From Solirubrobacteraceae bacterium (lineage in GTDB: Bacteria > Actinomycetota > Thermoleophilia > Solirubrobacterales > Solirubrobacteraceae): a DNA stretch of 64,000 nt. Where the stretch lies: NCBI GenBank assembly GCA_023230855.1, contig JALNWQ010000015.1, forward strand, positions 51,984-115,983, written 5' to 3'. The position numbers and the translations under genes were made by a program. A model generated the notes under the pieces. It was given only the letters and a program-made list of their open reading frames with translations. It was not told where the DNA came from and searched no databases. Of this stretch, positions 1 to 7,526 are shown one piece after another (position 1 is the first letter of the stretch; each line of letters opens with the position of its first letter).

Positions 1-597
1 GACGAGGATGCGGTTGCTCTGGCGCTTGCGCGCGGCGGCGGCGAACCGGTCGACGCCGAGCGCGACGGCGTACGGGTCGGTCCCGTCGACGTTCGTGGCC
101 CGCAGCCCGTCCGGTCGCGCGGTGGCGCCGACGCGGATGACCTGGGCGCGACCGCCGGCGGCGTCGCTGCCGGTGGGGGCGAGCGCCTCGAGCGCGTCCT
201 CGGACGCCTCGGGCAGGTCGTCGCCGTCGGAGAGCAGGACCGGGGCGCCGAGCGGCGGAGCCATGAGCGCCGTGGCGGCGAGGACCGAGCGCCAGTCGCG
301 GCGGTCGACGAGCGCGACCGCCCGGGCCTTCGTCTCGGCGGCGCCGCCGGAGTAGATCGCCCGTGCGACCGACGCCGCGGCCTGGACCGGATCGTTCGTC
401 GACACGCGCGTGGTGTTGCGCGTGGCGAGGACGGGGAGCCCGAGATCCGCGACGGCGGCCTCCTCGGCCTCGCCGGGGGCCTGGAACGGGGAGGGCTCGT
501 CGTCCCCGCACCCCGCGAGGGCCAACGTCGCGCACAGCGCGGCGACGACGCCGTACGTCATCCCCGGTCGGCGGTGGGGGGACCGTCTCCCTCGCAT
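1..597 (-). CDS. Partial secreted lipoprotein, cell-wall-binding-repeat-2-like
   Basis: The 5' 199 codons of a gene that runs off the left edge. The N-terminus has arginines, a hydrophobic stretch and the lipobox LAGC with the acylated Cys at residue 30, so it should be a lipoprotein on the outer face of the membrane (Lgt substrate; lgt lies at 5930). The mature part has repeated patterns such as RAVALVDRRDW, GAPVLLSDGDDLP and VIRVGAT, which resemble the cell-wall-binding repeat 2 fold of Gram-positive surface proteins. The family call is from memory of these patterns and is tentative. The ATG at 597 is preferred over the in-frame ATG at 561 because it keeps the positively charged n-region and lies 7 bases after a TACCGT hexamer. 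It is transcribed away from the riboswitch-controlled gene at 899. Confidence 0.75.
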   Translation of the reverse strand, partial: MRGRRSPHRRPGMTYGVVAALCATLALAGCGDDEPSPFQAPGEAEEAAVADLGLPVLATRNTTRVSTNDPVQAAASVARAIYSGGAAETKARAVALVDRRDWRSVLAATALMAPPLGAPVLLSDGDDLPEASEDALEALAPTGSDAAGGRAQVIRVGATARPDGLRATNVDGTDPYAVALGVDRFAAAARKRQSNRILV

Positions 598-604
598 GCG
601 CGCA

Positions 605-610
605 ACGGTA
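605..610 (-). promoter_or_regulatory. Leaderless-type -10 hexamer for the lipoprotein gene
   Basis: Reads TACCGT on the reverse strand and ends 7 bases before the ATG at 597, with no Shine-Dalgarno between. It matches the hexamer-to-start spacing seen before many genes here. The stretch 598-737 holds this promoter and, presumably, the forward promoter of the riboswitch; I see no gene in it. Confidence 0.45.
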
Positions 611-737
611 CCCGGACCGGTCGGCGGCGCGTCGGACAGGTCGTCCACGAGCGGGGTCGAGGTCGCCCCCGGTGGGCGCCTCGCGGCTCCTTCCCGGCGC
701 ACGGGACGTTGCGTGAATGGATGCGATCGTGCAACGG

Positions 738-890
738 GGCTGCTACCGTTCCCGAAGCCGAATCTCCGACTACCTTGTCGGTGAGCGGGGGAACCACCTG
801 TTCCTTGGGGCTAATCCGTCGCGTCGCGACGGAAGCGCTGGCTCTTTCTGCGCTAGCCCGTCAGCTAACCCCGCAGGCCCACGAAAGAGA
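738..890 (+). promoter_or_regulatory. ydaO-yuaA type cyclic di-AMP riboswitch
   Basis: The leader of the NlpC/P60 gene contains the hallmark blocks of the ydaO-yuaA riboswitch in the right order: GCCGAATC (757-764), GCGGGGGAACCA (785-796), TTGGGGCTAATCC (about 806-816), a GC-rich variable hairpin (about 817-831) and CCCGTCAGCTAACCCCGC (857-874) followed by AGGC. Known biology: this class binds cyclic di-AMP, usually acts as an off switch, and in actinobacteria commonly precedes cell-wall hydrolase genes. The 3' end of the aptamer lies only about 10-20 bases before the GTG at 899, so control could act on translation initiation or early termination. I see no separate terminator hairpin. Confidence 0.9.
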
Positions 891-898
891 TCAGAACA

Positions 899-1555
899 GT
901 GCGCCTCATCACCCGAACCGCGGTCGCGGCCGCCCTCATGACGGCCGCCTTCGTCGTCCCGTCCTCAGCCGTCGCGGCGCCCCACACCGGGGGGCTCGAC
1001 CTCACCGCGACGCCCGAGCAGCCGGCCGAGACCGCGCCGCCGGCCGTCGGGGCCGTCGAGATCCCCGCCGGCATGCGGACGACCAACGGCGTGCGGGCCA
1101 AGCGCTACAAGGGCAAGAACGCGGACGGGCGCACCGCCTACTTCGCGCGGGTCCCGCTCAAGGCGCCCGTCGAGGTGCAGCGGGCGGTCATCGCCGCGAA
1201 CAAGATCGTCGGCAAGCCCTACAAGTGGGGCGGCGGCCACGCCAAGGTCGAGGACAGCGGCTACGACTGCTCCGGGACCGTGAGCTACTCGCTCATCGGG
1301 GCCGGCCTGCTCAAGACGCCGCTGTCGTCGTACGAGTTCGACGACGTCTGGAAGGTCGCCGAGCGCGGCAAGGGCCAGTGGATCTCGGTCTACGGTAACC
1401 GCAGCCACGTCTACGCCGTCATCGCCGGACTGCGGCTCGACACGTCGGCCGCCGGCGACCGCAGCGGCAGCCGCCGCCTCAAGGGGCCGCAGTGGCGCCC
1501 CGACAACCGCACGGACGCCAAGCGGTTCACGCTGGTGCACCCCACCGGGCTCTGA
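899..1555 (+). CDS. Secreted NlpC/P60 peptidoglycan endopeptidase
   Basis: 218 residues. A Sec signal peptide (about residues 1-28, ending SSAVAA) precedes an unstructured Pro/Ala/Glu segment and a C-terminal NlpC/P60 domain (about 95-215). The catalytic cysteine is in YDCSG (Cys124) and the catalytic histidine is probably in NRSHVYAVIAG (His170). These D,L-endopeptidases cut the stem peptide of peptidoglycan outside the membrane. The domain sits directly after a short linker, as in other small riboswitch-controlled wall hydrolases. The GTG start follows the c-di-AMP riboswitch directly, so hydrolase output should fall when c-di-AMP is high; this is known for the riboswitch class and inferred for this gene. 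A hairpin at 1621-1646 ends the unit. Confidence 0.92.
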   Translation: MRLITRTAVAAALMTAAFVVPSSAVAAPHTGGLDLTATPEQPAETAPPAVGAVEIPAGMRTTNGVRAKRYKGKNADGRTAYFARVPLKAPVEVQRAVIAANKIVGKPYKWGGGHAKVEDSGYDCSGTVSYSLIGAGLLKTPLSSYEFDDVWKVAERGKGQWISVYGNRSHVYAVIAGLRLDTSAAGDRSGSRRLKGPQWRPDNRTDAKRFTLVHPTGL

Positions 1556-1620
1556 GCCACCGGGCGCGGTCGGCCCGCGCCACCCACCCCGCCCCGAGAC
1601 GGGCGGTCGTCGACATCCTC

Positions 1621-1646
1621 CGACGGGCCACCACGGTGGCCCGTCG
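1621..1646 (+). terminator. Perfect GC-rich hairpin after the NlpC/P60 gene
   Basis: Two complementary 12-base arms, CGACGGGCCACC and GGTGGCCCGTCG, separated by 2 bases (an effective 4-base loop). There is no U-tract, as is usual in very GC-rich actinobacteria. It lies between the NlpC/P60 stop and the pspA promoter. Confidence 0.6.
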
Positions 1647-1731
1647 TCGTGTCGTGGCGGGCGTCCGCCGCCGTGGGTGGAGGCGCCGGGCGCCGGGCGT
1701 CCGGCCGGGTGGCGCGCGACCGTCGGGACGA

Positions 1732-1770
1732 TAGGGTGTGGCGCGCAAACCGCCCACGCCGAAAGGGAGC
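1732..1770 (+). promoter_or_regulatory. pspA promoter and ribosome-binding site
   Basis: A TAGGGT hexamer (1732-1737) is followed by a leader of about 30 bases and a clear Shine-Dalgarno, AAAGGGAG (about 1762-1769), 6 bases before the ATG at 1776. This is one of the few genes in the window with a real leader and strong SD, and it fixes the pspA start. Confidence 0.55.
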
Positions 1771-1775
1771 TCCAC

Positions 1776-2567
1776 ATGGGTATCGGCGCCCGCATGTCCA
1801 CCGTCATCAAGTCCAAGATCTCCCGTGTCCTGGACAAGGCTGAGGATCCGGGCGAGACGCTCGACTACAGCTACCAGAAGCAACTGGAGAACCTCCAGAA
1901 CGTCAAGAAGGGGATCGCGGACGTCGTCACCGCGAAGAAGCGCCTCCAGCTGCAGAACGAGAAGCACCAGCAGGCGATCGTCAAGCTCGACACCCAGGCC
2001 CGTCAGGCGCTCGCCGGCGGCAACGAGCAGCTCGCCCGCACGGCCCTGGAGCGCAAGAGCGCGATCCAGACCGAGATGCAGTCGCTCGACACGCAGATCA
2101 CCGAGCTGGAGAACCAGCAGCAGGCGCTGATCGCCAGCGAGCAGAAGCTCCGCACCAAGGTCGAGCAGTTCCGGACGAAGAAGGAGACCATCAAGGCGCA
2201 GTACAGCGCCGCCGAGGCCCAGGTCCGGATCTCCGAGGCCGCCACCGGCGTCGGGGAGTCGATGGCCGAGGTCGGCATGGCCATGCAGCGCGCCGTCGAC
2301 AAGACGGAGAACATGCGCGCCCGGGCCGACGCCGTCGCCGAGCTCGAGGCGGCCGGGACGTTCGAGGACCTCACCGCGCTCGGCGCCGGCCAGGACGACA
2401 TCGACCGGCAGCTCGCCGAGCTCGGCAGCGGCACGCAGGTCGACTCCGACCTGGAGCGGATGAAGGCCGAGCTCGGGATGGGGACCGCGCCGTCCGCCGG
2501 CGAGCTCTCCGCCGGCGACGCCGACGCGGCGGCCGGCGCCGAGGCCCCGAAGGAGCCGGGCGCATGA
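1776..2567 (+). CDS. pspA: PspA/IM30 family membrane-stress protein
   Basis: 263 residues. After an amphipathic N-terminus (GARMSTVIKSKISRVLDKAEDPGETLDYSYQ) the protein is a long coiled coil, as in PspA/IM30/Vipp1, with a shorter charged Gly/Ala/Asp tail. The block DPGETLDYSYQKQLENLQNVKKGIADV is typical of the actinobacterial branch. PspA binds the inner face of the cytoplasmic membrane, oligomerises and preserves membrane integrity during envelope stress. An in-frame GTG/ATG extension upstream (to 1677) is rejected because the SD at 1762-1769 serves ATG 1776. The stop overlaps the start of pspAA by 4 bases (ATGA), so the two are translationally coupled. Confidence 0.93.
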   Translation: MGIGARMSTVIKSKISRVLDKAEDPGETLDYSYQKQLENLQNVKKGIADVVTAKKRLQLQNEKHQQAIVKLDTQARQALAGGNEQLARTALERKSAIQTEMQSLDTQITELENQQQALIASEQKLRTKVEQFRTKKETIKAQYSAAEAQVRISEAATGVGESMAEVGMAMQRAVDKTENMRARADAVAELEAAGTFEDLTALGAGQDDIDRQLAELGSGTQVDSDLERMKAELGMGTAPSAGELSAGDADAAAGAEAPKEPGA

Positions 2568-2854
2568 TCGTCCGGATCTTCGGGGATCAGCAGTACCGGA
2601 TGCCCGACGAGCACCACGTCCCGCTGAACGACCTCGACGACGCGATCGTCGAGGCGGTCGAGGCCCGCGACGAGGCGACCTACCGCTCGCGGTTCGACGC
2701 GCTGCTGGCGTACGTCCGCGAGCACGGCGTCCCGCTCGACGACGACGAGCTCACCGGCAGCGACGTGCTGCTGCCGCCGGCCGACCTCACGCTCGAGGAG
2801 GCCACCCGCGAGTTCACCGGCGAGGGGCTCGTCCCCGACCCGACCGAGGCCTGA
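2564..2854 (+). CDS. pspAA: PspA-associated protein PspAA
   Basis: 96 residues. The start overlaps the pspA stop by 4 bases. The sequence (MIVRIFGDQQYRM at the N-terminus, LNDLDDAIVEAVEARDE in the middle, DVLLPPADLTLEEATREF and GLVPDP near the end) matches the small PspAA domain family, a known partner of PspA in actinobacteria and archaea. No signal or membrane segment is present. Its biochemical role is not established; genomic coupling implies it modulates PspA assembly or links it to the HtpX/PspAB pair that converges from the right. A strong bidirectional hairpin follows at 2872-2896. Confidence 0.88.
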   Translation: MIVRIFGDQQYRMPDEHHVPLNDLDDAIVEAVEARDEATYRSRFDALLAYVREHGVPLDDDELTGSDVLLPPADLTLEEATREFTGEGLVPDPTEA

Positions 2855-2871
2855 GTCGCGAGCGCCGTGCC

Positions 2872-2896
2872 GGGCCCCGTCGCTCCGACGGGGCCC
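2872..2896. terminator. Bidirectional terminator between pspAA and pspAB
   Basis: Perfect 10-base arms, GGGCCCCGTC and GACGGGGCCC, with a 5-base loop. It sits in the 58-base gap between two converging genes, so it can end transcription from both sides. No U-tract. Confidence 0.75.
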
Positions 2897-2912
2897 GTGC
2901 GCGCCGCGACGC

Positions 2913-3500
2913 TCAGGCGTCGCCGACCGGGGCGCCCCACAGGGGGTACCACCGGTCCATCTCGGGCTCGACCGGCATGAGCGGGTCGAGCACCGCCTTG
3001 AGCTGCAGCTCGCGCTCGCGGTTGCGCTCCTTGCCGCCGCCCACGGGCACGAAGGGGTACCACGTCCCGCGCTTGGCGAGGTAGATGAGGTGGACCGGGC
3101 GTCCGCCGTCGCGGTCGCGCAACGCGAACACGGCGCAGAGCACGCGGTCGGCGTACCCGCCCGCCTGTAGCGCCTCCATCACGGCGTTGACGCCGATGAC
3201 CTGGTCGTCGACCTCGGACGTCCCCAGCACCATCCAGCGGTACCCGAAGTCGTCGTCGCGACGGGACACCGTCGTCCCGGACTCCGCGCCGGTGCTCTGG
3301 AGGATCGCCTCCATGTCGTCGGCGATCTGGTTGAAGTCCCCGGTCGCCAGGGGCTGGAACACGATCGCGGCCTCGCCGCTCGTGGACAGCCCGTGGGTGA
3401 GGTCCAGGTCCAAGTACGCCGTGGTCATCGCGAACAGGCGGTCGGGGCGGACCTGCTTGACCGTCTTGGTGCGGCCGAACAGCGTGTCGAGGAAGCCCAT
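2913..3500 (-). CDS. pspAB: PspA-associated protein PspAB
   Basis: 195 residues, starting MGFLDTLFGRTK, the usual N-terminus of the PspAB family. The body is soluble, with no membrane segment, and includes GTSEVDDQVIGVNAVMEALQ and RPVHLIYLAKRGTWYPFVPV. PspAB occurs next to htpX and PspA-like genes in actinobacteria and archaea and is thought to act in the same membrane-stress response; no enzymatic function is known. It follows htpX by 8 bases on the same strand, so the two form an operon converging on pspA-pspAA. Confidence 0.88.
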   Translation of the reverse strand: MGFLDTLFGRTKTVKQVRPDRLFAMTTAYLDLDLTHGLSTSGEAAIVFQPLATGDFNQIADDMEAILQSTGAESGTTVSRRDDDFGYRWMVLGTSEVDDQVIGVNAVMEALQAGGYADRVLCAVFALRDRDGGRPVHLIYLAKRGTWYPFVPVGGGKERNRERELQLKAVLDPLMPVEPEMDRWYPLWGAPVGDA

Positions 3501-3508
3501 GGTCGTCG

Positions 3509-4411
3509 TCAGGACGCGGTGCGGCCGGACTGGAGCTGCGTCTCGATCCGCTGCAGGGCGGCGATCCGCTTCTCGGTCGGCGGGTGCGTCGAGAAGAGGT
3601 TGGAGATCCCGGACTTCACGCGGGGCGACAGGATGTAGAAGGCCTGCACCGCGCCGACCTCGCGCAGGTCCGAGTCGGGGGTCTGCTTGATCCCGTCCTG
3701 GATCCGCACGAGCGCGGCCGCGAGGGCGCTCGGGCGGCCGGTGACGATCGCGGCGCCGCGATCGGCGGCGAACTCGCGGTACCGGGACAGGGCCTGCAGG
3801 AGCAGGAACGACACGACGTAGACGACCGCCGCGACGAGGATCACGACGAGGATGCCGGGACCGTCGTCGTCATCGTCGCCGCCGGCGAACCAGATGCCGT
3901 TCTGGACGATCATCGCGGCGAGCGACGCGAAGAAGCTCGCGAGGGTCATGACGAGCACGTCGCGGTGGGCGATGTGCGCGAGCTCGTGCGCGATCACGCC
4001 CTCGAGCTCGGCGGGCGGGAGCAGCTCGAGCAGCCCGGTGGTGACGCACACCGTGGCGGACTTCTGCGACCGGCCGACGGCGAACGCGTTCGGCATCCGG
4101 TCGTGGGCGACCGCGACCTTCGGCTTGGGCAGGTCGGCCTGGAGGCAGAGCCGGTCGACCATCGCGTGGAGCTCCGGCGCCTGGGCGGGCGTCACCTCCT
4201 GCGCGTGCATCGCGTGCAGCGCGAGCTTGTCGGCGGTGAAGAACTGGAACGCGAGGAGCGCGGCGAGGATGACGATGACCGCGCCCATGTTGCTCATCGC
4301 GGCGATGAGCACGCCGCCGAAGATCGCGTAGACGAGTCCCAGCGCGAAGAGGGTTCCGACCATCCGGACCTGCAGTCCGGGGTCCTTGCCGAATGCCGCG
4401 CCGCGAGCCAT
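3509..4411 (-). CDS. htpX: HtpX-like M48 membrane zinc metalloprotease
   Basis: 300 residues. Two hydrophobic segments near the N-terminus (about 18-60) are followed by the M48 domain: HELAH (142-146) supplies two zinc ligands and the catalytic Glu, and EFAAD (Glu213) the third ligand. Two more membrane segments lie at about 152-176 and 186-207. The end (STHPPTEKRI) is typical of HtpX. Family role: quality control of misfolded membrane proteins, with the active site facing the cytoplasm. The reading frame stays open far upstream, but the similarity to HtpX begins at MARGAAFGKDPGLQ, hence ATG 4411. It is the first gene of the htpX-pspAB operon. Confidence 0.9.
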   Translation of the reverse strand: MARGAAFGKDPGLQVRMVGTLFALGLVYAIFGGVLIAAMSNMGAVIVILAALLAFQFFTADKLALHAMHAQEVTPAQAPELHAMVDRLCLQADLPKPKVAVAHDRMPNAFAVGRSQKSATVCVTTGLLELLPPAELEGVIAHELAHIAHRDVLVMTLASFFASLAAMIVQNGIWFAGGDDDDDGPGILVVILVAAVVYVVSFLLLQALSRYREFAADRGAAIVTGRPSALAAALVRIQDGIKQTPDSDLREVGAVQAFYILSPRVKSGISNLFSTHPPTEKRIAALQRIETQLQSGRTAS

Positions 4412-4672
4412 GCCGCAATGGTCGCACACCGGGGCGCCGGTGATGACGCGTTCGTCGCCGGTCGCGTCGAGCGTCGTCGCGCCGAGTGCGCGCAGACGCG
4501 CCCGTCGAGCGCAAACCCCGTTGCACCGCTTTCCGCCGCCGCGCGGGGCCCCTACGGTGTCGGTCGGTCGTGATCCCGGTCCGGCCTGCCGCCACCCGTC
4601 CGCCGGAGGAGCCGCGTCCGGCCGGCGCCTCCCCGGGTCCACGGGACCCCGTCCTACACCGTCGAGCGCCAC

Positions 4673-5878
4673 GTGCCCACCCCAGCCCTTCGCCACGCCC
4701 GCCCCCTGCTGCTGCTCGGGCTGGCCGCCCTCGTCGCCGTCGCCGTCGCGCTGGCGCCCGCCGCCCCGGTCGAGGCGCAGCAGGCCAAGCTCGACGAGCT
4801 GCGGGGCAAGATCGGGTCGACGCAGGGCCGGATCGACAAGCGCAAGAGCCGGGAGCGCGTGCTCACCGCCGACATCCAGCGCCAGAGCGCCAAGGTCCAG
4901 GGCCTGCAGGGCCGGATCTCGACGCTGCAGTCGCGCCAGAACGCGGTGCAGGCCGACCTCGATCGCAGCGAGGCGGTGCTCTCGACCACGCAGTCCGACC
5001 TCCGTCGGGAGCGGGCCCGCCTGACCCGGCTCCGCAAGCAGCTGACCCGGGCGCGCGAGGTCCTGTCCGCGCGCCTCGTCGAGCTCTACACCGCCGACCG
5101 GCCCTCGCTTGTCAGCATCGTCCTCAACAGCGACGGGTTCGCGGACCTCCTCGAGCGGGGCGAGTTCCTCCGGCGGATCGGACGGCAGGACCAGCGGATC
5201 GTGGCGGCCGTCCGTGACGCGCGCACCGACGCGATCGCGACGGAGAAGCGGCTGGCGTCGCTCGAGTCGCGCCAGCGCGCCGCCGCCCGGCGGATCGAGG
5301 GGCGCCGCGACGAGATCGCCCAGGTCAAGGGCGGGCTCGTGAGCGCCCAGCAGTCCTATGCCGCCGCACGCGACCGTCGCAAGGCGCTGCTCAAGGGCGT
5401 GCGCTCCGAGCGTCAGCACCTCGAGAAGGACCTCGCCGCGATGCAGCGCGAGGAGTCGAAGATCCAGGCCAAGCTGTCGGGGATGCCCAGCGGCGGCCCG
5501 GTGCGCCAGGGCGGTGGTCGCCTCGCGTGGCCCGCGAACGGGCAGTTCACGTCGCCGTTCGGCCAGCGGTGGGGACGGCTCCACGCCGGGATCGACATCG
5601 CCGTGCCGACCGGCACCGCCGTCCACGCGTCCGAGTCCGGCACGGTCGCGATCGCCGGCTGGGTCGGCGGCTACGGCAACTACATCTGCATCAACCACGG
5701 CGGCGGGCTGTCGACGTGCTACGCCCACAACTCCCGCCTCGGCGTGAGCGTCGGCCAGAAGGTCTCCAAGGGCCAGGTCATCGCCGCCAGCGGCAACACC
5801 GGCAACAGCACCGGGCCGCACATCCACTTCGAGACCCGCGTCGGCGGCGTCCCGCGCGACCCGATGGGCTACCTGTAG
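4673..5878 (+). CDS. Secreted coiled-coil M23 (LytM/EnvC-like) peptidase
   Basis: 401 residues. Signal peptide (1-36, ending VEAQQ), then a long coiled coil (about 37-275) rich in Lys, Arg, Glu and Gln, then a C-terminal LytM domain (about 285-401). Zinc ligands are visible: His304 and Asp308 in HAGID, and HxH at 383-385 in HIHFE. This is the EnvC/NlpD/RipA-regulator architecture. Because the metal-binding residues are intact it may cut peptide cross-links itself rather than only activate an amidase. The GTG start gives the signal peptide. The 261-base divergent gap to htpX (4412-4672) holds promoters only, as far as I can see. It is followed after 51 bases by lgt. Confidence 0.9.
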   Translation: MPTPALRHARPLLLLGLAALVAVAVALAPAAPVEAQQAKLDELRGKIGSTQGRIDKRKSRERVLTADIQRQSAKVQGLQGRISTLQSRQNAVQADLDRSEAVLSTTQSDLRRERARLTRLRKQLTRAREVLSARLVELYTADRPSLVSIVLNSDGFADLLERGEFLRRIGRQDQRIVAAVRDARTDAIATEKRLASLESRQRAAARRIEGRRDEIAQVKGGLVSAQQSYAAARDRRKALLKGVRSERQHLEKDLAAMQREESKIQAKLSGMPSGGPVRQGGGRLAWPANGQFTSPFGQRWGRLHAGIDIAVPTGTAVHASESGTVAIAGWVGGYGNYICINHGGGLSTCYAHNSRLGVSVGQKVSKGQVIAASGNTGNSTGPHIHFETRVGGVPRDPMGYL

Positions 5879-5916
5879 CCGGCCGCCCCGGTCGCCCGTG
5901 GCGGCCGACGATGATC

Positions 5917-5922
5917 TAGCCT
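5917..5922 (+). promoter_or_regulatory. Leaderless-type -10 hexamer for lgt
   Basis: TAGCCT, ending 7 bases before the GTG at 5930; no Shine-Dalgarno in the gap. Confidence 0.55.
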
Positions 5923-5929
5923 CCGGGCG

Positions 5930-6685
5930 GTGCAGCCGGAGATCGACCTCCTGGGCCTTCCGGTCAAGACCTTCGGCCTGTGCTTCGCCATCGCGTTCCT
6001 CGCCGCCGGCGCGGTCATGACCCGCCGCTTCCGCGAGCTGCGCTGGCCGGCCGAGCACGCGACGGAGGCGCTGATGGCCGCGCTCGTCGGCGGCCTCGTC
6101 GGGGCGCGGCTCTACTGGCTCCTCGACAACTGGGACGAGGCGGGGGACGACGTCCTGGGCTCGCTCTTCAGCGGGGCCGGGCTCACGTGGTACGGCGGGG
6201 CGGCCGGCGGGGCGATCGCCGTGCTGCTGTGGGCGCGTTGGCGGGGCCACCTCAAGCCCGAGCTGCTCGGCGGCGCGGCCCCCGCCCTGGCGCTCGGCTA
6301 CGCGATCGGCCGGGTCGGCTGCCAGGTGTCCGGCGACGGCGACTACGGCAAGCCGACCGACGTCGCGTGGGGGATGGCCTACCCCGACGGCGTGGTGCCC
6401 ACCACCGACGTCGTCCACCCGACGCCGATCTACGAGACGCTCGGGATGGGCGTCGCCGCGCTCGTGCTCTGGCACCTACGCGACCGCGTCCCGCCCGTGG
6501 CGCTCTTCGGGCTCTACCTCGTCTTCGCCGGCCTGGAGCGCTTCGTCGTCGAGTTCTGGCGTCACAACCCGACCGGGGCCACGGGGCTCACGACCGCGCA
6601 GCTCACGAGCATCGGCCTGCTCGTCGTCGGCGGCGCCTTCATCGCCCGCTACGGTCGGCGGCCGCCCACGCCCACCGCCGCCTGA
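5930..6685 (+). CDS. lgt: Prolipoprotein diacylglyceryl transferase (short form)
   Basis: 251 residues, with about seven membrane segments. Lgt transfers diacylglycerol from phosphatidylglycerol to the lipobox cysteine of prolipoproteins, the first step of lipoprotein maturation. The signature region reads GRVGCQVSGDGDYGKPTD, which corresponds to the GRxGN/C...G.D.G motif holding the essential Arg. The segment LFGLYLVFAGLERFVVEFWRHNP supplies the second conserved Arg/Glu set near the C-terminus. The usual Asn of the signature is Cys here, as in one Lgt subgroup. Substrates in this window include the lipoproteins at 1-597 and 14972-15685. The start is a GTG 7 bases after TAGCCT. Confidence 0.9.
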   Translation: MQPEIDLLGLPVKTFGLCFAIAFLAAGAVMTRRFRELRWPAEHATEALMAALVGGLVGARLYWLLDNWDEAGDDVLGSLFSGAGLTWYGGAAGGAIAVLLWARWRGHLKPELLGGAAPALALGYAIGRVGCQVSGDGDYGKPTDVAWGMAYPDGVVPTTDVVHPTPIYETLGMGVAALVLWHLRDRVPPVALFGLYLVFAGLERFVVEFWRHNPTGATGLTTAQLTSIGLLVVGGAFIARYGRRPPTPTAA

Positions 6686-6779
6686 CGGACGGGCCACGGC
6701 GCCGACGTCGGGGGCCGCCGCCTCGCGGATCGGGAGGACCGGACGGCCATCGGGCTCAAGGTTCGCGGGCGACCTGCCG

Positions 6780-7466
6780 ATGGTGGACCTGATGGACCCG
6801 CGACGCGTCATGCGAGCCGCCATCCCGGGCGCCGGGGTGGGAGCGCTGCCCGTGGTGGCGAGCGTCGTCATGGCGGCCGGGGTCGCGGGCGTCCTCGGCG
6901 GCACCGGCGTCGTCAGCGTCCCGGCGTCCGGTCCCGACGCCGCGATCGTCGTCCCGCCCCGCACCGACGCGGACCGTCCGGTGGTCGCGCGGGGCGACCG
7001 CGACGCGACGCTCGTCGCGTCGGCCGCCGCCCCCGGAGCGACGGCCGCCGGCGCCGTGGTCGTCCCCGATCCCCGTCCGCGGACGACGACCACCGTCGCG
7101 GTCGCCGCGCCACCGACCCGCTCGCCCGACCCGGCCCCGCCGCAGTCGCGGCCCGCGCCGACCCCGACGACGACCGCCCCGGCGTCGCCCGCCCCGCCGA
7201 GCCCGACCCCGAGGCCCGCCCCGCAGCCGACGCCGACCACGCCGTCGGAACCCGCCCCGGCCGCGACCCGCGACCTCGGGACCCGCGCGAGCTCCGCCAC
7301 CGACGGCGTCGCCGACACGACGACCGACCTCACCGGCGCCCTGGCGGACGTCGTCGGGCCGGACACCGGCCTGGGCCAGACGCTCACCGGCGTCGGGGCG
7401 CTCCTCGACGGCACCGTCCGCGGCCTGGGCGACGCGCTCGGCGGCCTGCTCGGCGCCCCGCGCTGA
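6780..7466 (+). CDS. Hypothetical exported Pro/Thr/Ala-rich protein
   Basis: 228 residues; family not recognised. One hydrophobic segment near the N-terminus (about 18-50, VGALPVVASVVMAAGVAGVLGG) could be a signal anchor. Residues 90-165 are low-complexity Pro/Thr/Ala, as in wall-spanning linkers. The last 60 residues (TDGVADTTTDLTGALADVVG...LGDALGGLLGAPR) are an amphipathic Gly/Leu/Asp pattern without cysteines. It is read in the same direction as lgt and lysA. The start could be ATG 6780 or ATG 6792. Open frames exist on the other strand too, so reality rests on position and the plausible export signal. Confidence 0.55.
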   Translation: MVDLMDPRRVMRAAIPGAGVGALPVVASVVMAAGVAGVLGGTGVVSVPASGPDAAIVVPPRTDADRPVVARGDRDATLVASAAAPGATAAGAVVVPDPRPRTTTTVAVAAPPTRSPDPAPPQSRPAPTPTTTAPASPAPPSPTPRPAPQPTPTTPSEPAPAATRDLGTRASSATDGVADTTTDLTGALADVVGPDTGLGQTLTGVGALLDGTVRGLGDALGGLLGAPR

Positions 7467-7526
7467 CCGGGCCCCGCGGCGGTCCGCGCGCGCCCCGCGC
7501 CGGGTCGCTGCCATCATCCCGCGGCG

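Noticed and set aside
4412..6475. Upstream extension of the htpX frame across the M23 and lgt genes
   Set aside because: HtpX similarity begins at ATG 4411; the extension is antisense to two well supported genes.
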